A stretch of 64,000 nt of DNA from positions 1-64,000 of the forward strand of contig CAKZZD010000022.1 in the NCBI GenBank assembly GCA_937886715.1. Reading direction: 5' to 3'. The first letter of the stretch is position 1. The number at the start of each line of letters is the position of its first letter. Of the stretch, positions 51,228 through 59,760 are shown one piece after another. Position numbers and translations under genes: made by a program. The DNA is from an uncultured Bacteroidales bacterium. GTDB lineage: Bacteria > Bacteroidota > Bacteroidia > Bacteroidales > P3. The notes beneath the pieces are model-generated. The model ran no database searches. It worked only from the letters and a program-made list of their open reading frames with translations, and was not told where the DNA came from.

Positions 51228-51269
51228 CCAACTCCTACCCAACTCCTACCGCGGTAGGAGATGATATGG
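51228..51269. repeat. Palindromic 11-base-unit repeat element, copy 4
   Basis: Two left units of CCAACTCCTAC (51228-51249), the centre CGCG (51250-51253), and the right arm GTAGGAGATGATATGG (51254-51269) make up the element. It lies in the 469-base gap between divergent tonB and the DUF389 gene. A C-rich, G-poor stretch precedes it (about 51127-51227). I see no gene in the gap and no convincing consensus promoter for either neighbour. Confidence 0.88.
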
Positions 51270-51382
51270 AGGGGGTATGGAGCGGATAGGGAGAAGCAGG
51301 GCGCCAAAAAGCTGTCGGCGGGGAAGGCCGGGCATACTAAAACAGGCGATTTCGCGTTATCAGTAGGATAAACATTACTCGT

Positions 51383-52690
51383 ATGCGCATAGATTTGAAA
51401 CAGATTGGACGCAACCTGGGGCAATATTTACGGCTGGGATCCGACAAGGAGGACGAGCTGGAGGTGATTGAGCAGGTGAGCAACAGCATTTCGTTCCGCG
51501 GGGCGAACCTGTGGATTCTGATTTTTGCCATCCTGATTGCCTCGCTGGGCCTGAACATCAACTCGACGGCGGTGATTATCGGCGCCATGCTCATTTCGCC
51601 GCTGATGGGCCCGATCATCGGCATGGGGCTGTCGATCGGCATCAGCGATTTCAACCTGATGAAGCGGTCGCTGAAGAATTTCTGCGTGGCGACGCTGATT
51701 TCGGTGGTGACGGCGACGCTGTATTTCCTGCTTTCGCCGCTGAACGAGGCTCGTTCGGAGTTGCTGGCGCGCACGTCGCCCACACTCTATGATGTGCTGA
51801 TAGCGTTCTGCGGCGGCGCGGCCGGAGTGCTGGCGCTCACCACCAAGAGCAAGGGGCAGGTGATTCCGGGCGTGGCCATAGCCACGGCGCTGATGCCGCC
51901 GCTGTGCACTGCCGGATACGGGCTGGCAACAGCGCATTGGACGTACTTTTTCGGAGCCTTCTATCTGTTTTTCATCAATTCGGTGTTCATCGCGCTGAGC
52001 ACTTTCCTGGGCGTGAAACTGCTGGGTTTCCATGCCATCCAGACCACGAGTCCGGAACAGGCGAAAAAGGGCCGGCGGATCATCTATATGGTGGTGATAA
52101 TCACGCTGATACCGGCGGCCATCATGACTGCCAACATCATCAGCCGCAATGTGTTCGACCGCAACGTGAGCCAGTTCGTCAACCACGAGCTGTCGCAACG
52201 GGGAACGCAGATACTGTCGACCCACGTGGAGCACGACACGGTGAGCGTGGTGGCGGTGGGGCGCACCATCAGCGAATCCGAGGTGGCCGACGCGCGCAGC
52301 CGGATGGAATACTACGGGCTGAAAGGCTACGAGCTCAGCGTGATTCAGGGGACCAACACATCCAATCTGGAAGCCATCACGGCACAGCTGAACACACAGG
52401 CCAGCCACGCGAATGCCGAAAGCCGCCGGTTGGCGCTGAAAGTGAGCGAGCTGGAGGATCTGCTGGAGCAGTATACGCGCTACGACACGCTGTCGGCCCG
52501 GATCAATGCCGAAGTGCTGCCACTGTTCCCGAAAGTGGCCTCGGTGGCGGTGGGCCGGATGGACGGCACGGTGACGGCCATCGTGACACAGCACAACGGG
52601 CAAACTCTCGACGCAGCCGAACGGCGCAAGATAACAGAATGGTTACGCACGCGCACACAAGAAGAGGATGCCGACATCGTGATACGGTAG
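51383..52690 (+). CDS. DUF389 membrane protein with long C-terminal domain
   Basis: The 435-residue protein has an N-terminal soluble stretch, then about six membrane helices (about 45-245), including the DUF389 core NSTAVIIGAMLISPLMGPII and PGVAIATALMPPLCTAGYG. A soluble C-terminal half (about 250-435) has a coiled coil (NAESRRLALKVSELEDLLEQ). DUF389 proteins are widespread with no proven activity; a transport role has been suggested from their helix pattern. The gene stands alone downstream of a palindromic repeat. Confidence 0.85.
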   Translation: MRIDLKQIGRNLGQYLRLGSDKEDELEVIEQVSNSISFRGANLWILIFAILIASLGLNINSTAVIIGAMLISPLMGPIIGMGLSIGISDFNLMKRSLKNFCVATLISVVTATLYFLLSPLNEARSELLARTSPTLYDVLIAFCGGAAGVLALTTKSKGQVIPGVAIATALMPPLCTAGYGLATAHWTYFFGAFYLFFINSVFIALSTFLGVKLLGFHAIQTTSPEQAKKGRRIIYMVVIITLIPAAIMTANIISRNVFDRNVSQFVNHELSQRGTQILSTHVEHDTVSVVAVGRTISESEVADARSRMEYYGLKGYELSVIQGTNTSNLEAITAQLNTQASHANAESRRLALKVSELEDLLEQYTRYDTLSARINAEVLPLFPKVASVAVGRMDGTVTAIVTQHNGQTLDAAERRKITEWLRTRTQEEDADIVIR

Positions 52691-52761
52691 ACATTCGATT
52701 GAATGACAACATCTAAGGCGCCATATCGGGCGGATTTAATAATTTTTGCAATAAAAAAAAG

Positions 52762-52791
52762 TTTGTGCGTACTAAAAAATTAGTAATTTTG
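52762..52791 (+). promoter_or_regulatory. Promoter of the DUF1573-aminotransferase genes
   Basis: TTTG at 52762-52765 and TAATTTTG at 52784-52791 are 18 bases apart, matching the Bacteroidota consensus. The DUF1573 ATG is 38 bases downstream. Confidence 0.8.
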
Positions 52792-52829
52792 CAGCCCGAT
52801 TGAATCACTAAACCTAATTGATAAACGAC

Positions 52830-53366
52830 ATGAAGAAATTTGCATTAATCTGCCTGTTTGCCTCAATGGCATTTGGCATTGCCAACGCGCAAGACGTTGA
52901 GAAAAAAGACGTTCCCGCCAACGGAGCCAAGATCCGGTTCACCGAGATGGAGCATCAGTACGGCACCATCATGAAGGGTGGCAACGGCGATTGCGAGTTT
53001 GAGTTCTGGAACGACGGCAATGAGCCCCTGATTTTGCAGAACGTGAAAGCTTCGTGCGGATGCACTACCCCGAGCTACACCCAGAAGCCCGTCATGCCCG
53101 GCCAGAGCGGCACGATCAAAGTGCACTACAACACCAACAACGTGGGTGGCTTCTCGAAGACCATCACCGTCACCAGCAACGCTGTTGACAACCCGCGCAC
53201 CGTGCTTCGCATCAAGGGCAACGTGAAAGCCGATGCCTCTGCCCAACCCGCACCGCAGCCCGCACCGCAGCAGCCCAAACCGCAGCAGCCCAAGGCTGCC
53301 ACTGCCCCTGTGGCCGCTCCCACCGCCGCTCCCAAAAGCGCCAACGGTCCCCAACCCATGAAATAA
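52830..53366 (+). CDS. Exported DUF1573 domain protein with Pro/Ala/Gln tail
   Basis: The 178-residue protein has a signal peptide (1-21, IANAQ) and an Ig-like DUF1573 domain (about 35-135) with HQYGTIMKGGNGDCEFEFWN and ASCGCTTPSY. A low-complexity tail follows (about 137-178), rich in Pro, Ala and Gln with repeated QPAPQ and QQPKP units. The domain is common in secreted Bacteroidota proteins with no known role. The tail may cross or bind the cell wall. The start is the ATG at 52830; a TTG at 52818 is less likely. Confidence 0.85.
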   Translation: MKKFALICLFASMAFGIANAQDVEKKDVPANGAKIRFTEMEHQYGTIMKGGNGDCEFEFWNDGNEPLILQNVKASCGCTTPSYTQKPVMPGQSGTIKVHYNTNNVGGFSKTITVTSNAVDNPRTVLRIKGNVKADASAQPAPQPAPQQPKPQQPKAATAPVAAPTAAPKSANGPQPMK

Positions 53367-53390
53367 ACCTCACCCAACAAGCATTGCAAC

Positions 53391-54608
53391 ATGCCCAAAA
53401 TTTCAGACAAAGGTCTAAACCTTCCGCAGTCGGCCATCCGTAAACTGGTGCCGTTTGCCGATGCCGCCAAAGAACGTGGCGTGCATGTCTACCACCTGAA
53501 CATCGGCCAGCCCGACATCGAGACCCCCAGCGGAGCCCTGAAGGCTTTGGCCGAGAAAGCCAACGAGATGGCCGAGCACCACGGAGTGCTGGAGTACAGC
53601 CATTCGGCCGGCATACAGACCTACCGCCGCGCCTTGTGCAACTACTACCACCGCAACGGCATCGACGTGACCCCCAACCAGGTGATCGTCACCACCGGCG
53701 GCAGCGAGGCGCTGCAGATGGCTTTCACGGTGTGTCTCAACCCGGGCGACGAAATCATCATCCCGGAGCCTTACTACACGAACTACAACACCTTCGCCAA
53801 GCTGAGCGATGCCAAGATCGTCACCATTCCGAGCGACATCAAGACCGGCTTTGCACTGCCGCCGATCGAGGACTTCGAGAAGGCCATCACGCCGCGCACC
53901 AAGGCCATCATGATCTGCAACCCCAACAATCCGACGGGCTACCTCTACACGCACGAGGAGCTGTTGAAAGTGGCCGGATTGGTGAAGAAATACGACCTGT
54001 ATCTGTTTGCTGACGAGGTGTACCGCGAGTTCTGCTACGACGGCCACAAGCATTTCAGCGTCATGCAGCTTGAAGGGCTGGAGCGCAACACCATCCTGTT
54101 CGACTCTGTGTCGAAGCGCTACAGCGCATGTGGAGCACGCGTGGGATGCATGGTGACCCGCAACAGCGAAGTCTACGCCATCGCGATGCGCCTGGCCCAG
54201 GCCCGCCTGTCGCCCCCGTCGTTCGGCCAGATCTTCGCCGAGGCCGCTGTCGACACTCCGCAGGAGTATTTCGACAAAGTGCAGGCCGAATATGTGGCCC
54301 GCCGCAACGTGGTGGTCGAAGGCGTAAACAAGATCCCCGGATGCTTCTGCCCGATGCCCAAGGGTGCATTCTACACGGTGATCGACCTTCCCATCGACGA
54401 CAGCGACAAGTTCTGCCAGTGGCTGCTGACCGATTTCAGCTACAACGGCGCCACCGTCATGCTGGCCCCCGCCACCGGATTCTACGAGGATCCCGAACGC
54501 GGTCGCCATCAGGCCCGCATCACCTACTGCATCTGCATCGACGACCTGAAGAAGGCCATGAAATGCCTGGAAGAGGCCTTGAAGGTGTATCCCGGACGAA
54601 TCCATTAA
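53391..54608 (+). CDS. PLP-dependent aminotransferase (aspartate aminotransferase type, class I/II)
   Basis: The 405-residue enzyme has the fold-type I landmarks: Asn180 in NPNNPTG, Asp208 and Tyr211 in ADEVYREF, and the Schiff-base Lys242 in SVSKRYSACGARVG. The substrate-recognition Arg near the C terminus is also present in ARITYCI. Aspartate or aromatic amino acid substrates are likely, but the sequence alone does not separate them. The gene follows DUF1573 by 24 bases and probably shares its promoter. Confidence 0.9.
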   Translation: MPKISDKGLNLPQSAIRKLVPFADAAKERGVHVYHLNIGQPDIETPSGALKALAEKANEMAEHHGVLEYSHSAGIQTYRRALCNYYHRNGIDVTPNQVIVTTGGSEALQMAFTVCLNPGDEIIIPEPYYTNYNTFAKLSDAKIVTIPSDIKTGFALPPIEDFEKAITPRTKAIMICNPNNPTGYLYTHEELLKVAGLVKKYDLYLFADEVYREFCYDGHKHFSVMQLEGLERNTILFDSVSKRYSACGARVGCMVTRNSEVYAIAMRLAQARLSPPSFGQIFAEAAVDTPQEYFDKVQAEYVARRNVVVEGVNKIPGCFCPMPKGAFYTVIDLPIDDSDKFCQWLLTDFSYNGATVMLAPATGFYEDPERGRHQARITYCICIDDLKKAMKCLEEALKVYPGRIH

Positions 54609-54644
54609 GACACGATGGTCTGGTGCTGAAAAGACTAGCGTCAA

Positions 54645-55097
54645 ATGACCCGGGAAGAACAACGGCAAAAAGTGATATGCTCCTGCATCCAACAGCAGGA
54701 GCATATTGCTGATATAGCCAAGCAGGAGATGGACTCGGCGCAGCAGCAAAGCAACGACTACGGCGCCAATGTGGACCGATACGACTCGTACCGCACCAAG
54801 ATGATGCGCAGCCGCGACATGTATGCCCGGCAGTACAGCAACGCCCTGGCCGGAATACGTTGCCTGCAGGACCTGCTCAAGCAGCCGCCCTTCAACACCG
54901 TGGAACACGGCGCCTGTGTGGTCACCGACCGACAGAACTTCCTGCTCAGCATCGGTGCCGGCAAATTCATGGTGGGCAATCAGGTGTGGTTCGCCATCAG
55001 CGCACAGACACCCATCTATCTCGCGCTCAAAGGGAAAAAGGAGGGAGACTCCTTCGTGATCAACGGCCAGTTGCAGACCCTAAAGTCAGTGTTCTGA
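54645..55097 (+). CDS. Small coiled-coil protein with GreA/GreB C-terminal-like domain
   Basis: The 150-residue protein has a helical, Gln-rich N-terminal half (about 5-75), likely a coiled coil, and a C-terminal beta domain (about 90-150). The segment WFAISAQTPIYLALKGKKEG resembles the C-terminal domain of the transcript-cleavage factors GreA and GreB. The acidic tip residues of a true Gre N-terminal coil are not evident. Homologues in this phylum are often mislabelled as 3-oxoacyl-ACP synthases, which this is not. A role at RNA polymerase is an inference. Confidence 0.68.
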   Translation: MTREEQRQKVICSCIQQQEHIADIAKQEMDSAQQQSNDYGANVDRYDSYRTKMMRSRDMYARQYSNALAGIRCLQDLLKQPPFNTVEHGACVVTDRQNFLLSIGAGKFMVGNQVWFAISAQTPIYLALKGKKEGDSFVINGQLQTLKSVF

Positions 55098-55115
55098 CAG
55101 AAAAACACTTAGAAT

Positions 55116-55149
55116 AAAGCCCCGGTCATACCAAACAGACCGGGGCTTT
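55116..55149. terminator. Bidirectional terminator between convergent genes
   Basis: A perfect 12-bp GC-rich stem (55116-55127 with 55138-55149 including the start of a T tract) lies between the Gre-like gene and the convergent LuxR gene. A T run follows on the plus strand and a shorter AT-rich run on the minus strand. Confidence 0.82.
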
Positions 55150-55151
55150 TT

Positions 55152-55865
55152 CTATATCAGACAATAGTTGACGGCATGCGCTATGGCCTCCGAGGTTTTC
55201 CGCACACCGAGTTTCTTGAATATCTGCCGCCGATAGTATTTGATTGTGCTGGGCGACCTGAACATCAGTGCAGCAATCTGCTCAATGGAGAGTCCCTGAG
55301 CCGTCAGGTGCAACATACGGACCTCTCCGGGCGACAGCCGATAGGGTATGACGTGAACCCAAGCCTTCTGCGTCGGGTCGAAGCGGTAGAAGTGGTCGGT
55401 GCCCACGATGCCGCCATGGATGACGAAAGAACCGTAGACCGACGGCGAAACCATCCCCAGCAGCAGGCGCGGCCGTTTGTCGTCACCGACGCGTATCATC
55501 GACAACTTGTGCGTCACCATCACCTGGCGGCCCCCATTATTGATATGGAAACTGACATAGAGCACAACCTGATCGCGTAACTGTTCGGGGATTCCATAAT
55601 AAAAATCCTTCAACGAAGCGACCATCGCCCTGACAATCGGAGCCTCTTCGTCACGAATGACATTGGTGTAGAACGGGAATCCGTGCTCTTCTATCGCTTG
55701 GTTGGAGAGGCCACATAACACAAGCGGATTGTCGGTTGCGCAAACGGTCTTACGGCGCTTCATGTCAACAATATAGACCCCCTGATAATCCATTTTGGAA
55801 ACGATCTGCGCCATCTGGATATAGGGCACTATTTCGTCGGGTATGTGCTCGTCGTATATGATCAT
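55152..55865 (-). CDS. LuxR-type helix-turn-helix transcriptional regulator
   Basis: The 237-residue protein has an N-terminal PAS-like sensory region (about 10-165), with strands such as GVYIVDMKRRKTVCATDNPL. A C-terminal LuxR DNA-binding domain lies at about 172-235 (LSPGEVRMLHLTAQGLSIEQ, then SPSTIKYYRRQIFKKLGV). No receiver domain is present, so it is not a classical response regulator. It lies between a terminator and the GH5-fusion gene; whether it controls that operon is not shown. Confidence 0.85.
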   Translation of the reverse strand: MIIYDEHIPDEIVPYIQMAQIVSKMDYQGVYIVDMKRRKTVCATDNPLVLCGLSNQAIEEHGFPFYTNVIRDEEAPIVRAMVASLKDFYYGIPEQLRDQVVLYVSFHINNGGRQVMVTHKLSMIRVGDDKRPRLLLGMVSPSVYGSFVIHGGIVGTDHFYRFDPTQKAWVHVIPYRLSPGEVRMLHLTAQGLSIEQIAALMFRSPSTIKYYRRQIFKKLGVRKTSEAIAHAVNYCLI

Positions 55866-55897
55866 ATTCGTGTGCTTGTCAAGATAAATTCAATATG

Positions 55898-55905
55898 CAA
55901 AGATA
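55898..55905 (-). promoter_or_regulatory. -7 promoter element of the LuxR gene
   Basis: The minus strand reads TATCTTTG 32 bases before the ATG at 55865. No TTTG lies at the -33 position. Confidence 0.5.
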
Positions 55906-55985
55906 CGGAAATAAATCCATTCCGCGCCAGAAAAAACGTGGCCGCGTGCGTTTTTTACACTTTTGGCCAACAGAAAGTGCCGGGG

Positions 55986-58900
55986 TCAGAAACGCTTCAA
56001 TTGCACGATGCCCATATCGGCCTCGGTTGCTCCAGTTGCCGCAAAGCGCATAGGCTCGCAAGGCAGCAACATATTCCCCTTTGACCAACCCAGAAGCGGT
56101 ATCTGCTGGTACTCACGGTCTCGGCAGGGAAGCTCAGGCACGGATGAGAAAAGCGAAGTCCTGTTGAACTTCTGTCGAGAACAACCGGGTGCCGACACCT
56201 CAAAATGGACGCACACATCGTTGCTCACCAGACGGAAACAGCCAGCGCTGTCGGTGTAGGTGTTCACGCCCACACTCCAGTCGTCGTTCCATCCGCGCAC
56301 TACAGCGCCTTCAATCGGCTGACCGTCCGTGTCAAAAACCTTTCCTGTGACAGCCAGATTACTGTAGGCCAGCATATTGCCATAATTCGCCGGAGGCAAC
56401 CTGTCCGCATCCAGCGCCACTCCAAGACACATCCCCGGTAGTTTTTTTGGCAAAGCGGCAGCGGCCTTGCGGACACCTTGGGCATCGCGCAGGCCTGTGT
56501 ATTGGGCCTCGAAGTTGACACCTTCGGGGCAGTCCTGGAACTCCCACCAGCCGTAGCCTGCGGCTCCGTTTATCTTGGCATAGCGGTAGGTCTCCCACAT
56601 GAAGGCCACCTGGTCGCGGTAGGGCACACTGTCACCGTCGGCGGGCAGACCCGTCTCTCCCACCATCCACGGCTTGCCGCAGTAGTGGCTGTACCACCAC
56701 ATCTCGGCCTGCACGCGCAGGGGGTGGTAGGTGTGCATCTCGATGAAATCGACCGGCAGCATCGAGGGGTCCCACTCGAAGACCTCTATGGGCTCTGCGG
56801 TGGCTACGGTGAAGAGCTGGTGGGGGGCGTAGGAGCGTACCAGCTGGCGCCACTGGCGCACGATGGCGACAGCCTCTTCCTTGTCACGTCTGGGTTCAGG
56901 GTCGAAGTAGAGAGGCTCGTTCATCATGTCATAGGCCCAGAGCGCAGGCAGGTCGGCCAGCCGCTTCATGAGGCCGATGGTGTATGCTCTCCAATAGTCG
57001 TCGAGGGGAGGCTTGATGAGCAGCATCACCCGTAGTCCGGCGCTGTCGGCCTGCTGCACCATGCGGCGGGTGGCGAGGTACATGGCTGCTGTGTCGCCCC
57101 CTTCATCCATCACATCGAGACAAACCCTCACGGCGTTGAAGCCCCACGAGGCTATGGTGTCGAAGTGCTCCCGTATCCCGCCGCCAGTGTACCACGGGGC
57201 GGGAACCACTTCGCCGTTGCGAATGAAGGCCTTGTAGTTCAGCATCAGCGGGAACCAGGGCTCCCCGTCAAGGACAAAATGGCCGCCACGCAGCGCTACA
57301 TATGGGTTGGGGGTGGGGAGAGGGATATTGTCTATATATTGTACGACGCCTACCTGGGAGGCTACATGCTGTGATGCGGGACGTATGAGAAGGTTGCGGA
57401 AACTGACGGGGGAGGGTCGCATCTCGCGGTTACGTATTTTTATCTGTATCCGGCTGCAGTCGTCGGGCAGGGTGCAGGACAGGCGAATAAGGCCTTCGTT
57501 GGCGTCGACATTTATGATGTCAATCAATTTGTTGACCGACCGGCGGAAGATTTCGGTGCAGGCACCTCCAGCATTGTAGGCGTTCACTGTCAGGGAGCTG
57601 CGACTGTATTGGTCGTCCATGATGTGGGACATCCATAAACTGATCTCCACCTCTCGCTCGGATGGAACAGAGCCATCGTAAATAGTGGTATGTTTGTGAA
57701 TGTCGGCATCGACGGGCAGCGAGGATTGTATGATGGCATCGACTGAATCTAGGGTGGCCTGTTCGTACATGAAGGCCAATTGTTGTGCAGTTTCGTCAGC
57801 TACCTTGTTGAAGGCATCCAGTTGTAAGGACATGAGTCGGATACCGTTCCACTCCATTACAGGTGTGGCATGGTGCAGAAGCATCTTTTCGGTAGGGGTA
57901 AGCAATGTGCTGTCAGAACTTACTGCCAATAGCAAGGGACGTTCGTCGGGTAGGTTGTCGGGATATGACGGCGGAGTCCACAGGGGGCGACTGAGTGCGA
58001 TGCAATCCCAAGCCTGGGTAATTATCGAACGCGAACTTTCGTTGCACACAAGAGGAAGTCCGGTTTTCATGGAAAGCAGGGCACTGCGACGGAACATGTC
58101 GTCTTTTGAAGGCAGGTAGATAAACTCGCTTCCGACGTTGAACAACGGCAGTGTGAGAATGGCTTGATAGTTGCCATGGTCAAGTTGCTTCAGGCATCGG
58201 TTCGATGGCAGGCGGTTGTCATAGTCAGTCCATTCTTCCCAACGATTGATATACAACGCTTTGTTGCGCCAGTTGTATGCCACAGCCTCGGCCGAGAAGA
58301 GCAGGAGTATGGTTGTCAATACGGCTGTACGCCATCCGCGAGGAGACTTGCGCCACCAGTGGTAAAGACCATACACGGCTACGATGTTAATGACATAATA
58401 GAATAGCCACACCAGCCTGCCTTGTGCTCTGAGTTGCGCCAATGGTCCGATGTAGCTTACCATATTGTGGGGCAACCAGTTGAAAGGTACGCCACAGGCA
58501 AAGATCATCAGCGCAGTGGCTAGCAAGAGAAAAAGGTTCAATTCGCGGCTGGGGGTGGGGCGAAGCATCGCCGGGTAGCGACGGCGAAAGAAATTGGCAA
58601 AGAAACGGTATAGGATTATGGCAGAGACGATCACGGACAAGAGTCCAATATAGCTGCGAGCCTCCCATTGCACGCTGGAGAACAAATGGCTGTCTTCCCA
58701 GAAATAGAGGCGCCCGTAGGGGAATATCAGACCGGGCAGACGTCCGGTATAATGGTGAAAACCAGACGGTACGGAAGTGCGGTCTCCTGGCTGGAGCCCA
58801 ACGTGTGTCAATATGAAAAAGAGGAGGAATGGGATGACGACTTGCAATAAGAAAGATAGCGTTAGACGGCAGAAACTCCACCCAAGAGGTTTACGGCGCA

Positions 58901-59558
58901 ACAGTAGATAGAGGTGCTCTCCGCCCGAAATGACGACGAAGAATATCAGATAGTAAGGATGGCAGAGAGAAAACAGCAGACAGCAGATTCCAATGGCAGC
59001 CGACCATCCCCACGCTCCGCTACGGAGGTGTCGCAGGGTAAGATAAAGAAGCAGGGGGATAGCGCAGTAATAGCTCAATGTTATATGACCACCCATGCGC
59101 TGTAGCTGTGGCGACATGAGCGTGATAAGCAGTGCGCCTGCAACGGCATACCATGGAGGTAACTTCAACTCGTACAATAGCAAATATAGTATTATTGCAC
59201 AGAGGACTATCGACAGCAGGATGAGCAGGTTCATCAGCGGCAGCACGGCTCGTTCGGGATGAGCAACTCTGCATTTCCGCAAAAGCTGCAGCGGCATGGC
59301 CACAAGTGGTTGCATGCCGGAGAAGGTATGGTATTCGCCGTAGGGATAGTTCATCGCCCGGCACTGCGTTGCCTCATCGTCATAGGCCACATGGAAGGAG
59401 GTCGTATAGACGTCCTTGATGAAGTCTTCGCTGGTGGTCGAAAAAAAGGTTGTGGGCCAGGTGCGGAACAGATCAAAACCCCAGAAAAGGCCTATCAGCA
59501 ACAATATGCCGATGGTTGTGGCTGCCAGTCCTCCAAGTTTATGCCTGTTCTGAGCCAT
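55986..59558 (-). CDS. Polytopic membrane protein fused to a GH5-like glycosidase and a beta domain
   Basis: The protein has 1,190 residues from the ATG at 59558 (a TTG at 59573 is less likely). Residues 1 to about 420 form a polytopic membrane region of about eleven helices, resembling the glycosyltransferase-C/YfhO-like proteins. A soluble region follows, and at about 745-1050 a TIM-barrel of the GH5/cellulase clan with MMNEPLYF (candidate acid/base Glu near 880) and VGETGLPADG (candidate nucleophile Glu near 968). At about 1066-1135 lies a carboxypeptidase-regulatory-like beta domain. The whole may build or trim a glycan at the membrane. It is the last gene of the operon with gtrB. Confidence 0.8.
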   Translation of the reverse strand: MAQNRHKLGGLAATTIGILLLIGLFWGFDLFRTWPTTFFSTTSEDFIKDVYTTSFHVAYDDEATQCRAMNYPYGEYHTFSGMQPLVAMPLQLLRKCRVAHPERAVLPLMNLLILLSIVLCAIILYLLLYELKLPPWYAVAGALLITLMSPQLQRMGGHITLSYYCAIPLLLYLTLRHLRSGAWGWSAAIGICCLLFSLCHPYYLIFFVVISGGEHLYLLLRRKPLGWSFCRLTLSFLLQVVIPFLLFFILTHVGLQPGDRTSVPSGFHHYTGRLPGLIFPYGRLYFWEDSHLFSSVQWEARSYIGLLSVIVSAIILYRFFANFFRRRYPAMLRPTPSRELNLFLLLATALMIFACGVPFNWLPHNMVSYIGPLAQLRAQGRLVWLFYYVINIVAVYGLYHWWRKSPRGWRTAVLTTILLLFSAEAVAYNWRNKALYINRWEEWTDYDNRLPSNRCLKQLDHGNYQAILTLPLFNVGSEFIYLPSKDDMFRRSALLSMKTGLPLVCNESSRSIITQAWDCIALSRPLWTPPSYPDNLPDERPLLLAVSSDSTLLTPTEKMLLHHATPVMEWNGIRLMSLQLDAFNKVADETAQQLAFMYEQATLDSVDAIIQSSLPVDADIHKHTTIYDGSVPSEREVEISLWMSHIMDDQYSRSSLTVNAYNAGGACTEIFRRSVNKLIDIINVDANEGLIRLSCTLPDDCSRIQIKIRNREMRPSPVSFRNLLIRPASQHVASQVGVVQYIDNIPLPTPNPYVALRGGHFVLDGEPWFPLMLNYKAFIRNGEVVPAPWYTGGGIREHFDTIASWGFNAVRVCLDVMDEGGDTAAMYLATRRMVQQADSAGLRVMLLIKPPLDDYWRAYTIGLMKRLADLPALWAYDMMNEPLYFDPEPRRDKEEAVAIVRQWRQLVRSYAPHQLFTVATAEPIEVFEWDPSMLPVDFIEMHTYHPLRVQAEMWWYSHYCGKPWMVGETGLPADGDSVPYRDQVAFMWETYRYAKINGAAGYGWWEFQDCPEGVNFEAQYTGLRDAQGVRKAAAALPKKLPGMCLGVALDADRLPPANYGNMLAYSNLAVTGKVFDTDGQPIEGAVVRGWNDDWSVGVNTYTDSAGCFRLVSNDVCVHFEVSAPGCSRQKFNRTSLFSSVPELPCRDREYQQIPLLGWSKGNMLLPCEPMRFAATGATEADMGIVQLKRF

Positions 59559-59760
59559 CTGTGGTGTGGTCAATAAGATAGAGAGGCCTGTTTTTTACCT
59601 CGTCGAGGATGATGCCCAGATAGTAGCCTATCACACCCACCACGAGGAGCGCCACATAGCCTTCGGCGGGAACGGGAAGGCTGTTGTCGTCGACACACAT
59701 GGGGGGCTTATGGGTGCAGGCAGCCAGCAGCAGAAGGGAGAGGAGCCATCCGTTTCTCAT
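59539..59760 (-). pseudogene. Glycosyltransferase C-terminal remnant behind a lipoprotein-like signal
   Basis: The 73-residue ORF begins with a lipoprotein-like signal (LLLLAAC, Cys15). From about residue 35 it matches the last membrane helix and tail of the GtrB-type protein at 61610: GVIGYYLGIILDEVKNRPLY here against GITGYYVGIVLDEAKGRPLY there. It has lost the catalytic domain, so it looks like the end of a second gtrB. It overlaps both neighbours (ATGA at 59757 and 20 bases at the other side). It is either a decayed gene kept for translational coupling or a tiny new membrane lipoprotein. Confidence 0.65.

Noticed and set aside
53415..54908. A 497-codon open frame opposite the aminotransferase
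   Set aside because: The plus strand encodes all catalytic residues of the aminotransferase; the antisense frame is rich in His, Val and Leu and starts inside another gene.
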